Part shown: piece after piece, positions 25,250-32,349 of the stretch | Layout of the letters: each line of letters starts with the position of its first letter | Numbering within the stretch: position 1 is the stretch's first letter | Source of the DNA: Campylobacterota bacterium | Lineage (GTDB): Bacteria; Campylobacterota; Campylobacteria; Campylobacterales; Sulfurimonadaceae | NCBI GenBank assembly: GCA_013607665.1 | Contig: VCAX01000007.1 | Coordinates: forward strand, 1-32,529 | Length of the DNA: 32,529 nucleotides | Reading direction: 5' to 3' | Notes under the pieces: generated by a model | What the model was told of the DNA's origin: nothing | The model's input: only the letters and a program-made list of their open reading frames with translations | The model's database searches: none | Translations under genes and position numbers: made by a program

Positions 25250-26596
25250 TTAGTACCACTCTAAGAGTTTTGTTACTTCATCGACTATATATGTCTTCAT
25301 AAGTGTTTTTTCAAGAGGTTTCTTGGCTACAAGCGCCTTGTTGATATTTTGCATTTTTGCCTCTTTGAGTCTTACGTCAAGCCCATAGACCTCTCTTACA
25401 TCGCCGACAAGAGAGACTTCGCCTATGAATACGGTCTCTTTTGATATAGCACGGTCACGAAAACTACTGATAATGGCGGCAAGTATTGCCAAATCTGCTG
25501 CTGTTTCGGTGATTTTGATGCCTCCTGTGATGTTGATAAAGACATCATATCCTGAGAGTGGGATCTCGAGTTTTCTCTCTAAAAGGGCTAGCAGCATATT
25601 GAGGCGATTGTTGTCAAATCCTGTAGCTTGGCGTTTTGCATTGGGTGTGTGTGATTCAGAGACTAAAGCTTGTACTTCAAGAATAATAGGACGGCTTCCC
25701 TCCATAACAACAGTCAGGGCAGAACCGCTTTGCTGAGAGTTTCGATTGAAAAATCGTGAAGCAATATCTGTCGCACTTACCAAACCTTCTGCTTTCATCT
25801 CAAAAACACCGATTTCACTTGTTGCACCAAAACGATTTTTGAAACCTCGTAAAATGCGCAACTCCTGTGATGAGTCTCCCTCAAAATACAAAACAGTGTC
25901 GACCATATGTTCAAGTACCCTAGGACCAGCAATAGAGCCCTCTTTTGTGATATGCCCAATGATGAATATCGCCAAATCCTTCTCTTTGGCGATGCGCATC
26001 AATTCAAAAGTTATTTGACGAACCTGCGTGACAGAACCGGGGGCTGAACTGATGTTTTCAGAATAGATGGTTTGAATGGAATCGATAATGAGAAAATCAT
26101 AGGCTCTGTGCTCGAGTTCGACTAAAATCTGCTCAAGGCGTATCTCACTTAAAAGATAAAGCGAATCATGGTTTGATTTGAGACGATTGGCACGCAGTTT
26201 TATCTGTGATGTTGACTCTTCGCCTGTTACATATAAAACATCTTTCTTTGTTGATGCAATATTAGCACCTACTTTTAAAAGTAAGGTTGATTTTCCTACA
26301 CCGGGACTGCCTCCAATGAGGGTAAGGGAACCGGGAACTATGCCTCCGCCGAGTACATTGTCAAGCTCTATATCAAGAGAAGAGAATCTATATATTTCCT
26401 CTTCAACAACATCATTGATGCTGACTGCTTTTGCACTGCTGCCTGATGTGGATTTTGCCTGTTTGACAACCTCTTGTTGATGCTCACTCAGTTCAATAAA
26501 ACTATCCCATGCCCCGCAGTTGGTACATTTTCCCATCCATTTTGGAGTGGTAAGCCCGCAGTGTTGACACTCAAAGAGTGTTTTTTTCTTAGCCAT
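25250..26596 (-). CDS. radA: DNA repair protein RadA
   Basis: A 448-aa recombination-branch-migration ATPase. The N-terminal zinc finger has Cys10, Cys13, Cys24 and Cys27 (ECQHCG, CTNCGAW). The RecA-like core has Walker A GGSPGVGKSTLLL, YVTGEES and LIIDSIQTIYS. The RadA-specific KNRFG is in FKNRFGATSEIGVFEM. A Lon-protease-like C-terminal domain follows (PLSGYDVFINITGGIKI, then AILAAIISS), without the Lon catalytic serine expected of a protease. The length is normal. AAAGG precedes the ATG. It has its own promoter; the gene upstream is the unrelated outer-membrane protein, about 120 bases away. Confidence 0.97.
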   Translation of the reverse strand: MAKKKTLFECQHCGLTTPKWMGKCTNCGAWDSFIELSEHQQEVVKQAKSTSGSSAKAVSINDVVEEEIYRFSSLDIELDNVLGGGIVPGSLTLIGGSPGVGKSTLLLKVGANIASTKKDVLYVTGEESTSQIKLRANRLKSNHDSLYLLSEIRLEQILVELEHRAYDFLIIDSIQTIYSENISSAPGSVTQVRQITFELMRIAKEKDLAIFIIGHITKEGSIAGPRVLEHMVDTVLYFEGDSSQELRILRGFKNRFGATSEIGVFEMKAEGLVSATDIASRFFNRNSQQSGSALTVVMEGSRPIILEVQALVSESHTPNAKRQATGFDNNRLNMLLALLERKLEIPLSGYDVFINITGGIKITETAADLAILAAIISSFRDRAISKETVFIGEVSLVGDVREVYGLDVRLKEAKMQNINKALVAKKPLEKTLMKTYIVDEVTKLLEWY

Positions 26597-26622
26597 GAAC
26601 AGCCTTTTGTAAATTTTCTATA

Positions 26623-26628
26623 ATTATA
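26623..26628 (-). promoter_or_regulatory. Probable -10 of radA inside the palindrome TCTATAATTATAGA
   Basis: TATAAT on the minus strand (26628-26623) lies about 27 bases before the radA ATG. The 14-base perfect palindrome around it (26617-26630) also places a TATAAT on the plus strand, where no gene follows. Confidence 0.5.
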
Positions 26629-26646
26629 GAGGATATTGGAGTAATA

Positions 26647-26681
26647 AGTATATAATATGACAATCTGTCATATTATATACT
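26647..26681. repeat. Perfect 16-bp inverted repeat with 3-base loop
   Basis: AGTATATAATATGACA (26647-26662), loop ATC, then its exact reverse complement TGTCATATTATATACT (26666-26681). It lies between the outer-membrane protein gene (stop at 26717) and radA, about 19 bases upstream of the radA -10. Neither strand shows a T-run after the hairpin, so it is a poor intrinsic terminator. It could be an operator for a dimeric regulator, an RNA-stabilising hairpin at the 3' end of the upstream mRNA, or a relic of an inserted element. Confidence 0.85.
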
Positions 26682-26716
26682 CTCTATGAGGGGGTAGTTA
26701 AAGAGAAATATCCGTT

Positions 26717-27319
26717 TTATGGAAGAATATTGAGTCCAATAACAAGGCCTGCTGCAATTGTATAGCCTTTTGGTCCATCAATGGTAGAATCTTCATATTC
26801 GGCAATCAATGCGATATTTTCTTTTATTTCATACTCAATGCCTGCACCATACAAGATACCTGTGTCACTTTTGTCAACATTCAGTGCAGAGATTTTTTCT
26901 TGTTCGTACTCGATACCTGTTTTTACAAATACGGCTAAAGGCTCATTGATATGATATGCGTAAAGAAGATCGAGAGAAACACTGTTGTATTTTCCTGTTG
27001 CTTTTGTCTCTTCAGTTGGCGTTGTTTCAGTAATATCAACGTCTGCATATGCATAGTCAAGTTCAATGTTAACACCATATCCAGTTCTATAGCCAATGTC
27101 TATACCGAAACCTTTTCCATCTTTTCCCTCAACACGAGCATCGCCTTCTGTAATTGTATCACCATTAGAAACCAAACCTTTTATGACAACATATACTTTT
27201 TCTTCTTTGTGACGTAAATTACCATTTTCTTCATTTTCATTTATAGCTTCTTCATTTGCCATTACAGTGCTTGCAGATAAGAGTGCTGCAAGTGCTACTG
27301 TTGTAAGTTGTTTTTTCAT
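26717..27319 (-). CDS. Outer-membrane beta-barrel protein (OmpA/OmpW-like small barrel)
   Basis: A 200-aa protein with a typical signal peptide (MKKQLTTVALAALLSASTVMA). After an acidic, Asn/Glu-rich start, there are alternating strands: KVYVVIKGLVSNGD, FGIDIGYRTGYGVNIELDYA, YNSVSLDLLYAYHI, LAVFVKTGIEYEQE, ILYGAGIEYEIKENIALIAE and YTIAAGLVIGL. This is the pattern of an eight-strand barrel with short periplasmic turns. There is no C-terminal OmpA peptidoglycan-binding domain and no terminal Phe. Its role is unknown. AAAGGA precedes the ATG. It appears monocistronic, between ftsY and radA; a weak -10 (TAAAAT, 27351-27346 on the minus strand) could serve it. Confidence 0.8.
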   Translation of the reverse strand: MKKQLTTVALAALLSASTVMANEEAINENEENGNLRHKEEKVYVVIKGLVSNGDTITEGDARVEGKDGKGFGIDIGYRTGYGVNIELDYAYADVDITETTPTEETKATGKYNSVSLDLLYAYHINEPLAVFVKTGIEYEQEKISALNVDKSDTGILYGAGIEYEIKENIALIAEYEDSTIDGPKGYTIAAGLVIGLNILP

Positions 27320-27364
27320 TTGTTTTCCTTTAGTTTAGATTTGGAATTTTAACATAAAAAGAGC

Positions 27365-28243
27365 TTATGCTTCTTGTTCATATATTGCATCTAACAGACC
27401 ATCGACAAATTCAAATTTGTTAAAGGGTGTCAGGTTTTCAGGTTGTTCACCTGTTCCTACATATAAAATAGGCAGCTCAAGAGCGTAGGCAATAGAGAAG
27501 ATACTTCCTCCTTTTGCCGTGCCGTCAAGTTTCGTGATGATAATACCGTCGATGCCTATCATCTCATGGAATGCTTTTGCCTGCGTAATTGCAGAGTTAC
27601 CCTGTGTGCCGTCGATGATCAAAATAGTACGATGTGGTGCACCTTCATGTGCTTTTGCACAGATACGGTTGATCTTTTTAAGCTCATTTGCCAAGTTTGT
27701 CTGTGTATGGAGTCTTCCTGCTGTGTCGATGATGACATTGTCAAAGCCTTTGGCTTTTGCAGAGTCGATGGCATCGTAGGCAACGGCAGAGGAGTCATGT
27801 CCCTGTTTTGATGCAACAATGGGAATATCGAGTCGTTTGGACCAAAGGGTAAGCTGCTCAATGGCTGCAGCGCGAAAAGTATCGCCCGCCCCTAAAATAA
27901 CCTTTTTGCCTTCATTCTTGTATTTTTGTGCCAGTTTTGCAATGGTTGTTGTTTTTCCTGCGCCATTGACACCGACAATCAACTCTACAAAAGGAGGCGT
28001 ATAGGCAGGTTCTTTATACTCTGCATAACGGAGTGTCGCTAAAAGCTTTGATCGTAAAATCTCGCGTGTTACATTTTCCTGATAGATCTCACGCAGGATG
28101 ATCTCAACAAGTTCATACTCGACATCGGCTTCAAGCAGGATATCTTCGATCTCATCTTTTGTGAACGTGATCTGCTTCTTCGGTGCGACTGTTTTAATGG
28201 CATCGACAGTTTTGCCAAGTGATTTTTTAATAAATCCAAACAT
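27365..28243 (-). CDS. ftsY: Signal recognition particle receptor FtsY
   Basis: A 292-aa SRP-type GTPase that docks ribosome-SRP complexes at the membrane. The N domain (about 1-85, helical) is followed by the G domain: G1 IVGVNGAGKTTTIAKLA, the I-box region GDTFRAAAIEQL, G3 IIDTAGRLHTQ, G4 ITKLDGTAKGG and the closing LPILYVGTGEQPENL. The long acidic A domain of E. coli FtsY is absent, as is usual here. I chose the ATG at 28243 (MFGFIKKS), which is one base after the TlpA-like gene's stop and has GGGA 8 bases upstream. An in-frame ATG ten codons earlier lies inside that upstream gene. The two genes are therefore coupled. Confidence 0.95.
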   Translation of the reverse strand: MFGFIKKSLGKTVDAIKTVAPKKQITFTKDEIEDILLEADVEYELVEIILREIYQENVTREILRSKLLATLRYAEYKEPAYTPPFVELIVGVNGAGKTTTIAKLAQKYKNEGKKVILGAGDTFRAAAIEQLTLWSKRLDIPIVASKQGHDSSAVAYDAIDSAKAKGFDNVIIDTAGRLHTQTNLANELKKINRICAKAHEGAPHRTILIIDGTQGNSAITQAKAFHEMIGIDGIIITKLDGTAKGGSIFSIAYALELPILYVGTGEQPENLTPFNKFEFVDGLLDAIYEQEA

Positions 28244-28244
28244 A

Positions 28245-28805
28245 TTATAGTCCCAATGCGCGTTTAATATCACTCTCGATAAACTCTTCTTCTGCGGCGC
28301 CTTGGTAATATTTCAGTACTTTGCCATCTTTGTATAACACAAGAAGAGGAATACCAAAGTTGTTGCCAAGTTGCAGTTTTTTAGCGACTTCATCGATTAA
28401 ACGGCTGTTCTCACTCGAATTGACCACTGTATAGTCTGCAGAGTATTTGCTTTTAAAAGTCTCGAGTTTCGAGTTTGGAATATTTTCTTCAATTGTCAGA
28501 CCAATGATTTTTATGTTCTCTTTGTACTTTTTTTGAAGGGATGCAAGATGTGGTGCTTCTGCCTGACAAGGCGGGCACCATGTAGCAAAGATATCCAAGA
28601 TTAAAATCTTTGCTTTTGAATTATCCAAAGTATAACCTTCATCTGTTTTTTTCAGTACTAATTGCTTATTGTCGGTAGATGTAAGGACGATTTCGTTTTT
28701 TGCTAAAAGTGCATTTGCCTCTTCTTGGGATTTCTCTTCTGAAGAACAGCCTTGAAAAAGAAGTGATATTGCGAGTAAAGAAGATAAAAGTGTGATTTTT
28801 AACAT
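28245..28805 (-). CDS. TlpA-like thioredoxin-fold lipoprotein
   Basis: A 186-aa exported lipoprotein: the lipobox LLFQGC gives lipidated Cys20. The thioredoxin domain has the active site ATWCPPCQAEAP (residues ~72-83) and the cis-proline loop FGIPLLVLYKDG. Such proteins reduce or exchange disulfides in the periplasm, for example in cytochrome c maturation; the target here is unknown. It is the first gene of a unit with ftsY, an arrangement I recall from Campylobacter. A GATATAAT promoter lies about 37 bases upstream, in the short gap shared with the divergent 5-FCL gene. Confidence 0.9.
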   Translation of the reverse strand: MLKITLLSSLLAISLLFQGCSSEEKSQEEANALLAKNEIVLTSTDNKQLVLKKTDEGYTLDNSKAKILILDIFATWCPPCQAEAPHLASLQKKYKENIKIIGLTIEENIPNSKLETFKSKYSADYTVVNSSENSRLIDEVAKKLQLGNNFGIPLLVLYKDGKVLKYYQGAAEEEFIESDIKRALGL

Positions 28806-28841
28806 GAAGATTTAACCTTTGTTTGTGTAAAATATGGCGAA

Positions 28842-28849
28842 ATTATATC
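28842..28849 (-). promoter_or_regulatory. Probable promoter of the TlpA-like/ftsY unit, extended -10 (GATATAAT)
   Basis: The minus strand reads TATGGATATAATTTCGCC, with TATAAT at 28847-28842, in the 58-base divergent gap. The same gap must also hold the promoter of the plus-strand 5-FCL/rny genes. For that the best I see is the weak TAAAAT at 28828-28833. Confidence 0.55.
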
Positions 28850-28863
28850 CATAAAGATTTTAT

Positions 28864-29415
28864 ATGCCTCTTACAAAAAGTAAATTTAGAGAAAAATGTT
28901 TAAAAAAACTTGCAAATACAAAGCAAGAGAGAAAATACTATAGAGATTCTCTACTCAATAAAGCCCTTTTGCGTGAGATTCAAAGCAAAAAAAGAAAAAA
29001 TATTCTCTTCTATTATCCGTTACCAAATGAAGCAGATATCCGAAAAACTTTGCAAAAACTACGGAAAAAACATACCGTTTATTTACCGTTTATGGTGGGT
29101 AAAAGCTTTAAAATGGTACCATTTAGATTACCGCTTAAGAAAAAAAAGTTTGGTATTTTTGAAGCGGGAAATACATTAAGAGATATTAAAAAAATTGATA
29201 TAGCCATAGTGCCTACAGTTGGGGTTGATGGTAATTTACGAAGAATTGGTTTTGGAAAAGGAATGTATGATCGTTTCTTTGCAAAATTGAAAAAGAGACC
29301 ATATACTATTTTTATACAGCCAAAACTTTGTTATACGAACGAAAAGATATGCGATGAATATGATATCGCAGGTGATGTACTGATAACACCGACAAAAAAG
29401 ATTACAAGGAAATAA
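28864..29415 (+). CDS. 5-formyltetrahydrofolate cyclo-ligase family protein
   Basis: A 183-aa enzyme that would convert 5-formyl-THF to 5,10-methenyl-THF using ATP. Family landmarks are LTKSKFREKCLKKLA at the start, ILFYYPLPNEADIRKTL, the strand IVPTVGVDGNLRRIGFGKGM and YDRFF (the usual RxGxGxGxYDR loop, here with a Lys in place of one Gly), then IPI-like ending residues. It is very lysine-rich and more AT-rich than its neighbours. The Shine-Dalgarno is weak. It precedes rny by 3 bases, an arrangement I recall from Campylobacter. Confidence 0.9.
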   Translation: MPLTKSKFREKCLKKLANTKQERKYYRDSLLNKALLREIQSKKRKNILFYYPLPNEADIRKTLQKLRKKHTVYLPFMVGKSFKMVPFRLPLKKKKFGIFEAGNTLRDIKKIDIAIVPTVGVDGNLRRIGFGKGMYDRFFAKLKKRPYTIFIQPKLCYTNEKICDEYDIAGDVLITPTKKITRK

Positions 29416-29418
29416 AAG

Positions 29419-30954
29419 ATGTTAAATGAGATACTACTAGGCGGTGGCATTGCCACTGTCAGTGGGGTCGTAGGATTTTTCATCTCTAAAAAAATTACAG
29501 GCGCAAATTTTGATATTTACGTCCAGCAGGCTCAAGCCAAAGCCAAAGCCATAGAGAATGAAGCGCAGACACTTTTGGAACGTGCGCATCTTAAATCTCG
29601 TGAGATAGAGCTTGAGGCAAAAAAAGAGTTTGACAGCGCAAAAGCAAGAGCAAGAGCAGATCTGCATCAAAGAGAAGATGATATTGTGCGCAAAGAAAAA
29701 AAGATTCAGCTTGAGCAGAAAGCTTTGCAGGCGCAAAAAATTAATTTAGAGAGAAATGAAAAGTCACTCGCTTCACTGAAAGAGAGATATGAGAAAAAAA
29801 TTGACGAGGCACTTCATGCACTAGAGCACTCTGCAGGCATGACGCAGGATGAAGCAAAAAAAATGCTTTTAGCTACGGTTGAAGAAAAATCACGCGCTGA
29901 GATAGCGCATATCGTAAGACGTTATGAGAATGAAGCAAAAGAAGAGGGACAAAGAAAGGCAAATTTTATTTTGGCACAGGCAACAAGCCGTTTTGCAGGA
30001 GAGTTTGCCAGTGAGCGTTTGACAAACTTAGTGCATTTTGACAATGATGAACTAAAAGGCCGTATCATTGGGAAAGAGGGGCGTAATATTAAAGCCTTGG
30101 AGACACTGCTTGGTGTGGATATCATCATTGATGATACGCCAAATGCTATCTTGGTCAGCAGTTTTAATCTCTATCGTCGTGCTGTTGCAACAAAAACGCT
30201 GCAGTTACTGATCGAAGATGGCCGGATTCAACCGGCTCGTATTGAAGAGATATTTAAAAAAGTTTCCGATGAGTTTGAGTCAAAGATACTCGCCGAGGGT
30301 GAAGAGTTGGTCACTGAGCTCAATGTAGGTGTGATGCACCCTGAGCTTATGAAGCTGCTTGGCCGTCTGCGTTATCGTGCCAGTTATGGTCAAAATGCTT
30401 TGGCACATACACTTGAAGTTGCACATTTAGCAGGTATTATGGCTGCAGAGATGGGTGGCGATCCAATTCTTGCAAAACGAGCGGGATTACTGCATGATAT
30501 TGGTAAGGCTTTGACACATGATGTCGATGGCAACCATGTGGATCTTGGCGCTGAGATATGCCGTAGATACAATGAAGATGAAGTAGTGATTAATGCTATT
30601 TATGCACATCATGGCCAGCAGAAGATTCACTCCGTAGAGTGTGGAGCTGTTTGTGCGGCCGATGCACTCTCCGCTGCACGTCCGGGAGCACGCCGAGAAG
30701 TTTTAGAGAGTTTTTTAAAACGTGTAACTGAAATAGAAGATATCGCTTCTGCACATACCGGTGTTAAACAGGCTTATGCAATCAATGCAGGGCGTGAAGT
30801 GCGTGTTATTGTAAATGCGACTCTGGTTAATGATGATGAATCTGCGCTTCTTGCAAAAGAGATAGCAACGCAGATAGAACAAAAAGTGCAGTACCCCGGT
30901 GAGATAAAAGTGAATGTCATTCGTGAGAGCAGGGCGGTGGAGTTTGCGAAGTAG
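29419..30954 (+). CDS. rny: Ribonuclease Y
   Basis: A 511-aa membrane-anchored endoribonuclease that starts mRNA decay. It has an N-terminal membrane helix (about 3-22), a long charged coiled coil (about 30-190), a KH RNA-binding domain (RIIGKEGRNIKALETLLGVD) and an HD nuclease domain with AHTLEVAHLAGIM and LLHDIGKALTHD. The C-terminal region has VIVNATLVNDDE and YPGEIKVNVIRE. Length and order are normal. AAGGA, inside the end of the 5-FCL gene, lies 9 bases before the ATG, so the two genes are co-transcribed. Its TAG stop lies inside the stem of its terminator. Confidence 0.97.
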   Translation: MLNEILLGGGIATVSGVVGFFISKKITGANFDIYVQQAQAKAKAIENEAQTLLERAHLKSREIELEAKKEFDSAKARARADLHQREDDIVRKEKKIQLEQKALQAQKINLERNEKSLASLKERYEKKIDEALHALEHSAGMTQDEAKKMLLATVEEKSRAEIAHIVRRYENEAKEEGQRKANFILAQATSRFAGEFASERLTNLVHFDNDELKGRIIGKEGRNIKALETLLGVDIIIDDTPNAILVSSFNLYRRAVATKTLQLLIEDGRIQPARIEEIFKKVSDEFESKILAEGEELVTELNVGVMHPELMKLLGRLRYRASYGQNALAHTLEVAHLAGIMAAEMGGDPILAKRAGLLHDIGKALTHDVDGNHVDLGAEICRRYNEDEVVINAIYAHHGQQKIHSVECGAVCAADALSAARPGARREVLESFLKRVTEIEDIASAHTGVKQAYAINAGREVRVIVNATLVNDDESALLAKEIATQIEQKVQYPGEIKVNVIRESRAVEFAK

Positions 30955-30980
30955 CCTCTACTTCGCTGATTTTATTTTTT
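30946..30980 (+). terminator. Intrinsic terminator of the 5-FCL-rny operon
   Basis: GCGAAGTAG (30946-30954), loop CCT, then CTACTTCGC (30958-30966) form a perfect 9-bp stem, followed by TGATTTTATTTTTT. The last bases of the left arm are the rny TAG stop codon. The T-tract also contains the stop codon (TTA on plus) of the convergent DUF3365 gene. It works only in the plus direction, as no T-run follows on the other strand. Confidence 0.85.
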
Positions 30981-31553
30981 AATGGTTACGACGATTGCTC
31001 CACGTAGGTCACCCATTTTGTAATGTGTTGCTTTATCAAGAGGATAACGCTCTGCAATAGCGCGTTTTAATGTAGGATTTTGAATATTGCCGTGGCATTT
31101 CAAACAGACATTTTTATTGATTACTAACGGTTTATAGTATTTATACGTATTTTCATCAACTTTTTGTACAATCTGTTTTGGAAGAACTACATTGGCGCTT
31201 TTTAGCTTTTGTAGTGCTTCAAGAACTGCTGCCTCGTCTGTAGCAGGCTGGTTTGCAGGATTTCTGAACTTCATACTGATACGTTTTACATGCACACCTT
31301 TTGGAAGCTCTTTGTTGACTTTTTCTGTCAGATTATACGCTTCTTGTGAACAGAAATCCAACGCTTTCATTGGACCGCCTGCCTTCATATTTTTTTTCAT
31401 ATTAGAACCAAGTGTTTTAAGTAGAAGTTTTGCACTTTGCTTTCCTGCATGCACTACACTTTGTAATGCTTCATCTTTTTTCTTACCTTGCCCCTGAGCA
31501 ATAAGCAATGATGCGGTTAAACCCATAATCGCAATAGATTTTATCACTTTCAT
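30972..31553 (-). CDS. DUF3365 (Tll0287-like) c-type haem protein
   Basis: A 193-aa exported protein with a signal peptide (IKSIAIMGLTASLLIAQG). The body is the Tll0287-like sensor fold: ALDFCSQEAYNLTEKV, RISMKFRNPANQP and a late haem-binding motif CLKCHG (near residue 150), then ERYPLDKATHYKMGDLRGA and IVVTIKK. The single CxxCH suggests one covalently bound haem. Related proteins occur alone or as sensor domains of kinases; here it stands alone with no kinase fused, so it may be a soluble periplasmic redox or gas sensor or an electron carrier. AAGGAAG precedes the ATG and a TATAAT lies about 33 bases upstream. Confidence 0.88.
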   Translation of the reverse strand: MKVIKSIAIMGLTASLLIAQGQGKKKDEALQSVVHAGKQSAKLLLKTLGSNMKKNMKAGGPMKALDFCSQEAYNLTEKVNKELPKGVHVKRISMKFRNPANQPATDEAAVLEALQKLKSANVVLPKQIVQKVDENTYKYYKPLVINKNVCLKCHGNIQNPTLKRAIAERYPLDKATHYKMGDLRGAIVVTIKK

Positions 31554-31585
31554 ATTCTTCCTTTAATTTTTGATTTTATTGCCAA

Positions 31586-31593
31586 ATTATAGC
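31586..31593 (-). promoter_or_regulatory. Probable -10 of the DUF3365 gene (GCTATAAT)
   Basis: The minus strand reads CTTGCTATAATTTGGC, with TATAAT at 31591-31586, about 33 bases before the ATG at 31553. The same GCTATAAT octamer precedes lemA. Confidence 0.55.
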
Positions 31594-31624
31594 AAGACTT
31601 AGGATAATTTAATGCAAGTTTAAC

Positions 31625-31630
31625 TATAAT
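31625..31630 (+). promoter_or_regulatory. Probable -10 of atpB
   Basis: AACTATAATTCC holds a perfect TATAAT about 33 bases before the atpB start, in the 110-base divergent gap. A T-rich stretch and then AAGGGAG follow. Confidence 0.55.
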
Positions 31631-31663
31631 TCCCTAATTTTTTAAAGACAAGGGAGCATGCCT

Positions 31664-32338
31664 ATGGGTGAAATGTTTACTTTTTTCGGACTGATATCAG
31701 AAAATCATGATTTTCTTTTTCTAACACATATGGTTCTATCAGCATTGATTGCAGTAGTACTAGCGAAAGTCGCTATGTCAAACTTACAGCTTGTACCAAA
31801 GGGGACACAGAACCTTATGGAAGCTTATGTAGGTGGCGTACTGCAAATGGGCGCTGATGTAATGGGTAAGGCACATGCTCGTAAATATTTAGCATTAGTT
31901 GCTACTATCGGTCTTTTTGTATTTATTGCAAACTTTATTGGTATTATTCCTGGTTTTGAAGCACCTTCAGCAAACTTGAATATGACACTTACTTTGGCAC
32001 TTGTTGTATTTGTTTACTATAACTATGTTGGTATTAAAACACATGGTGTTGTTAAATACTTTGCACACTTTACAGGTCCGGTTTGGTGGTTAGCATGGTT
32101 AATGTTCCCTGTTGAGATCGTTTCTCACTTTTCACGTATCATCTCTCTTAGCTTCCGTCTTTTTGGTAATATCAAAGGTGACGATATGTTCTTGGCGGTA
32201 ATTTTAATGCTTGTTCCATGGGTAATGCCTCTTATCCCATTCGGATTACTGACTTTTGGTGCATTCTTACAGGCATTTATCTTTATGATGCTTACGTATG
32301 TTTACCTCGCTGGTGCTATCATCGTAGAAGAACACTAG
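31664..32338 (+). CDS. atpB: F0F1 ATP synthase subunit a
   Basis: A 224-aa inner-membrane protein forming the half-channels for protons (or sodium) next to the c-ring. It has five to six hydrophobic helices, and the key helix carries the essential arginine in [16 protein letters not shown]. The [16 protein letters not shown] region near the end is also typical. I chose the second ATG (31664): AAGGGAG is 7 bases before it but only 1 base before the first ATG at 31658. It lacks the other atp genes beside it; a stand-alone atpB is usual in Campylobacterota. It is followed after 11 bases by another membrane-protein gene. Confidence 0.96.
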   Translation: MGEMFTFFGLISENHDFLFLTHMVLSALIAVVLAKVAMSNLQLVPKGTQNLMEAYVGGVLQMGADVMGKAHARKYLALVATIGLFVFIANFIGIIPGFEAPSANLNMTLTLALVVFVYYNYVGIKTHGVVKYFAHFTGPVWWLAWLMFPVEIVSHFSRIISLSFRLFGNIKGDDMFLAVILMLVPWVMPLIPFGLLTFGAFLQAFIFMMLTYVYLAGAIIVEEH

Positions 32339-32349
32339 ACTCCTTATTC

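Noticed and set aside
26647-26681. Inverted repeat as an intrinsic terminator for the outer-membrane protein gene
   Set aside because: The stem is strong but entirely AT-rich at its base and no T-run follows. I kept it as an unexplained inverted repeat.
28244-28249. TATAAT on the minus strand directly before the ftsY ATG, as an ftsY promoter
   Set aside because: A transcript from it would begin downstream of the start codon. The bases are explained by the stop of the TlpA-like gene and the start of ftsY, and GGGA provides translation coupling.
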